Source: a virus. Taken from it: DNA of 33,775 bases. Numbering within the stretch: position 1 is the stretch's first letter; each line of letters begins with the position of its first letter. The stretch spans positions 1 through 33,775 of IMG/VR virus record IMGVR_UViG_3300030202_002044. The stretch is one strand, 5' to 3'. Positions 31,501-33,775 of the stretch are shown one piece after another. The translations under genes and the position numbers were made by a program. Below the pieces are notes generated by a model. That model saw only the letters and a program-made list of their open reading frames with translations, made no database searches and was not told where the DNA came from.

Positions 31501-33775
31501 ACTTTTTTAAGAGATAACTTTGAAAATATTTACGAAGCTATACCTCAAGATATTATAAATAAAAGATTTAGACCGTTTGCAGAGGATACTGGTAAAAGAG
31601 AACAGACTAAAGAAGGTAAGAAAATATTTAAGAAAAAAGATATTACTAAAGCAGAATTTATAAAATACTTTTTAGGTAGAGATGTTGGCACATCTACTAA
31701 AGGTACTAGAAAAGATGCATTAGCAGAAGCTTTAGCAGAAGAGTTTGCTTTTGATGCTACAATGGAAACTATACAAAAACCAGAGGTTGTAGAAAAAAGA
31801 GAGTTTGTAGATAAAGCACAAACTACAGAAAAAGTTTCTAAAGCAATTAAAAGACCTATTGATTTAAAGTTTAGTAAAACAAATAAAAGAATTGGTGGTA
31901 TTTTAGATAATCCTTTATTTGAATTAGAAGAAAAAGGTATTGATCAAGTTTTAGCTAAAAACAATGCGGGTAAAATTTATAATTTAAAAACAGAACAAGG
32001 TATTAAAGATTTTGTTGAAGCTTTAAAAACTGAGCTTTTACCATTAATGCCAAGAGAATTTTGGTTTGCTAATAAAGCTGTATTAACACCTAGTTATTAT
32101 ATAGTAGGAACTAGTAAAGATAATAAAGAGTTAAAACAAAAATATAAAGATTTATATAATAATGTTTATGTTCCAGCTATAGAATCAATAAGCAAAGATT
32201 CTACACAAAAATATGGTAAACCTATTAAAGGAATAGATAATTATTCTATACCAGCATACTCTACTATTTTTAAAAATGTTGCAACAATAGAAAAAAATAT
32301 AAAAGAAGGTAAAATAAAAGATTGGAATAAAAAAGTCTCTACCATACATAAAGAAATGTGGAAAAGATTTAATACTGCTATAAATAATAATAAAAAAATT
32401 GCTCCAGTTATAGGTAATTATTTAAAGTTTACTGGTAGTGCTACATCGCATTGGCATAAATTAGGTGCTCAATTTGTGGGTTATTCTAAAAAAATTACAG
32501 GAAGTAGATTGGAATATGAGCACGCAATGCCTGCAACAGCGGCTTACTTATATTTAATTGATACATCCTTAAATGGTTACAATTTTGATGCTTCTTATAA
32601 TGCTGTAATGGATAATTATAAACTTATAGCGTTAGACAAAGCTATGGACAAAAAACTTACGGCTGTAGGTTTACAAAGAAAGATGCCTAAAGGTTGGAGA
32701 CTAGGTGAAAATTTTTGGTGGCAAAGATATTTTAACGATTTAGTCATAACACAAGAAGGAGGAATAAATCCTAATTCTTTAATGGGTATTAATGGTAAAA
32801 ACTTTGAACAAGAATTTAAAATAAATAATTCTGGACAACCTACAACAGCTGCTTTAATAAAAGCTTCATCTCAAGCTAAAGTTTTTAACGAAAAAATATT
32901 ACCAAAAAATATTAAATTTTCTAAAACTGATATTAATCAAAACGTTCTTAATGAAATGCAGCGTTTGGATAAAGAAGCTACGGATGCTAGGGTTGCTTTT
33001 AGTAAAACACAAGATCTTAATAAAGATTTTAATGATATATTAGAAAGAGCAACAGGTATTGGTACAGAAAAAAGATATGGTAGAACCAAAGCTAGAGCTG
33101 TAGGTGCTGATAAAGGTAAATTTAATTTACTAGGTATACCACCATCTGCTCAAGATTTTGTAGGTTTAACTAGATATTTTGCTGGTAAAGGTAAACAAGG
33201 TGATGAAACTATAGCTTGGGTAAAAGAAAACTTTTTAGATCCATTTGCTAGAGCTAATATAGATATATCAAACGCAAGAGTTGCTTTAGCTAATGACTTC
33301 AAAGCTTTAAAACAATTACTAGGTGTTAGCCCTAAAGATTTAAACAAAAAAATAACTGGTGAACCTTATACTGTAGGTAATGCTGTTAGAGTTTACACGT
33401 GGGTACAACAAGGTATGACTATACCAGGTTTATCTAAAGCTGATCAAAAAATACTAGAAGATTATGTTACTGCAGACGAAAACTTAGTTACATTTGCTAA
33501 TGAGCTTATAGCTATAAATAAAGATAATGGTTACCCTAAGCCTACTGAAGGTTGGTTAGCTGGTACTATTACAACTGATTTATTATCAGGTTTAAATACT
33601 GTTGTTAGAGCTAAGTATTTAAAACAATGGCAAAATAATGTAAATGAAGTATTTAGTGAAACTAATATGAATAAGCTTGAAGCAGCTTATGGTAAAGGTT
33701 ACAGAGAGGCTTTAGAAAACATGCTTGGTCGTATGAAAACTGGTACCAATAGAGGTTTTAAAGGTGATACTTTAA
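28528..33775 (+). CDS. Giant multi-domain virion/ejection protein with zinc-protease motif (3' partial)
   Basis: The frame runs from ATG 28528 to the window end with no stop, giving at least 1,749 residues. N-terminal region: acidic linker to ~130, then helices with hydrophobic stretches (SFNAVGGVISTMVPAVLTRG; FLSGVVGSAVVGGG). Residues 636-640 are HELLH in GVGSHELLHRII, and NEEYLTAF with E696/E697 is a likely third zinc ligand, as in phage SHELLH zincins. At ~815-890 is a stretch like sigma-factor region 2 (KTYDPSKGEYGAYIREGLFG). Near 1300-1345 is a His-rich stretch with SHWHK and LEYEHAMPATAAYLYL. The last part (from ~1490) with GYPKPTEGWLAGTITTDLL is a conserved block of marine-phage giant proteins, from memory. 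It fits a 'polyvalent' ejection protein. Confidence 0.8.
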   Translation, partial: MYELDGQEYSLEEIQKAAEESNLTVEEYIQQTGIVKKQAVAEDVADVTAVNEQIATGQSTDLGSGDISLDLSKINNINKRFSKDKDGVTTDQTPLTETQVVDLTSYIDELEKEVKSDKSESEIIQSIENISNVKENLPGQLKGTWEDIKAQGLKFIQEVAGDDAADFITGESIGAGAIAYIDPETNEEVLFKNNPEKWKQLSDDKAKAIYSNTKKEVGSYADEAWINMVKKSQQLAKEQKDIGGGFVKGFKEGDVSDLIGASFNAVGGVISTMVPAVLTRGISLAPQISAPMITDYNVEKAKALYGDVDDALDQLQNNEQIDLITPAILSSFAVAAEYFGLKNIGKIISRQAWNYRGLANTAVNVSVNGWQEQVQFGLETVNKSLAEGFNVEDAITTGINSMASDEGIDAFLSGVVGSAVVGGGGNKALRALRNDSNGVNIVNSSINRMHALTLQKNGTKDKRVKALIEEEIQNTQSKLKTYLETNQKLSTFLTEEQRSELIGLIDKKDKLYNDAIDLRKSNQNGDLSNKEYGYAIRSINNQAKKIDTDIQLIKKNINVEQVTKDIETAKKVGEKLGYTPEVLNSEQFKTRIEELEFSEQEKNEALLSEGFITPDGQVLINKDRAVEVGAIGVGSHELLHRIIRNDLSDPVRRKEIVDNFKDQLSQKELNIVQKRIDDNYRFNEDGTEKSESEYNEEYLTAFSDALRSGEISYEKTLFEKLAEPILKIFRPKGFTKASFKDGKDVYNFLKEYQRELAKGKLTERAERLTEVKQAGEVKTKLSKTIVAENKRLSEQLKTATAQEAVDIKNDLALNNEGIVNDFVNSKFKSGLGITKDEFKSGVQEEVLVYLNKTYDPSKGEYGAYIREGLFGGGKFGGGRLGNILRRLGQEGDLFTKEIDDRTTPETLDVTTEEVTERVAEKPTKAKESLRKKIKLDKATTQKVIDAVVKTFGTKLPPVDSPKFKKALQKAFRTELKTTIAKDVLGSRAAYETFLRDNFENIYEAIPQDIINKRFRPFAEDTGKREQTKEGKKIFKKKDITKAEFIKYFLGRDVGTSTKGTRKDALAEALAEEFAFDATMETIQKPEVVEKREFVDKAQTTEKVSKAIKRPIDLKFSKTNKRIGGILDNPLFELEEKGIDQVLAKNNAGKIYNLKTEQGIKDFVEALKTELLPLMPREFWFANKAVLTPSYYIVGTSKDNKELKQKYKDLYNNVYVPAIESISKDSTQKYGKPIKGIDNYSIPAYSTIFKNVATIEKNIKEGKIKDWNKKVSTIHKEMWKRFNTAINNNKKIAPVIGNYLKFTGSATSHWHKLGAQFVGYSKKITGSRLEYEHAMPATAAYLYLIDTSLNGYNFDASYNAVMDNYKLIALDKAMDKKLTAVGLQRKMPKGWRLGENFWWQRYFNDLVITQEGGINPNSLMGINGKNFEQEFKINNSGQPTTAALIKASSQAKVFNEKILPKNIKFSKTDINQNVLNEMQRLDKEATDARVAFSKTQDLNKDFNDILERATGIGTEKRYGRTKARAVGADKGKFNLLGIPPSAQDFVGLTRYFAGKGKQGDETIAWVKENFLDPFARANIDISNARVALANDFKALKQLLGVSPKDLNKKITGEPYTVGNAVRVYTWVQQGMTIPGLSKADQKILEDYVTADENLVTFANELIAINKDNGYPKPTEGWLAGTITTDLLSGLNTVVRAKYLKQWQNNVNEVFSETNMNKLEAAYGKGYREALENMLGRMKTGTNRGFKGDTL

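Noticed and set aside
1-33775. Stop-codon reassignment (TAG or TGA read as an amino acid) as in some crAss-like phages
   Set aside because: Genes end normally with TAA, TAG (2797, 5988, 12487) and TGA (5049, 10063), each followed at once by a new start, and long genes have no in-frame stops.
1-33775. tRNA genes, CRISPR arrays, integrase or attachment sites
   Set aside because: No cloverleaf-like intergenic stretch, spaced repeats or recombinase motifs were seen; the intergenic gaps are too short to hold them.

Overview
This window is a contiguous piece of a tailed double-stranded DNA phage genome (Caudoviricetes). All 30 genes that I call lie on the + strand, packed head to tail with 1-20 nt gaps or short overlaps. 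Both ends are inside genes: a tail-fibre gene is cut at the left edge and a giant virion protein gene at the right edge. I see no integrase, repressor, tRNA, insertion sequence or CRISPR array. The DNA is AT-rich (about 27-33 % GC in the lines I counted) with a few clear GC-richer patches.

Host: essentially no start codon has a Shine-Dalgarno sequence. Leaders are A/T-rich (for example four AAATT units directly before groEL), which is the pattern of Bacteroidota, especially Flavobacteriia, and argues against the AT-rich Pelagibacter/cyanobacterial phages that otherwise share similar marine-phage proteins. From memory, the TerL-portal-scaffold-MCP-ring-nozzle-ejection order and several proteins resemble uncultured marine podoviruses and crAss-like/Cellulophaga phages. 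No search was run, so the taxonomic placement is an inference.

Layout: (1) 1-2797, receptor-binding fibre with a self-cleaving S74 chaperone domain and a small partner. (2) 2899-5489, a chaperone cluster: a phage GroEL, an overlapping GroES and a small basic protein. (3) 5492-8152, small proteins, an M15 peptidase, a GTA-like head-spike base protein and probable virion accessory proteins, closed by a terminator. (4) 8207-9458, a mini HExxH protein, a 3TM holin and two small conserved proteins. (5) 9458-10063, a protein that reads as two GroES-like barrels in tandem. (6) 10008-17572, packaging and head: TerS candidate, TerL, portal, acidic scaffold and major capsid protein, closed by a strong UUCG-loop terminator. 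(7) 17645-25816, neck/ring and tail-nozzle proteins, several carrying inserted beta domains. (8) 25822-33775, a cupin-like protein and three probable ejection proteins, the last a >1,749-residue protein with a zinc-protease motif.

The most interesting features are a complete phage-encoded chaperonin system (GroEL, GroES and a separate tandem GroES-like protein) inside the virion gene cluster, and a small beta domain that recurs in three different structural proteins, apparently as an insertion.
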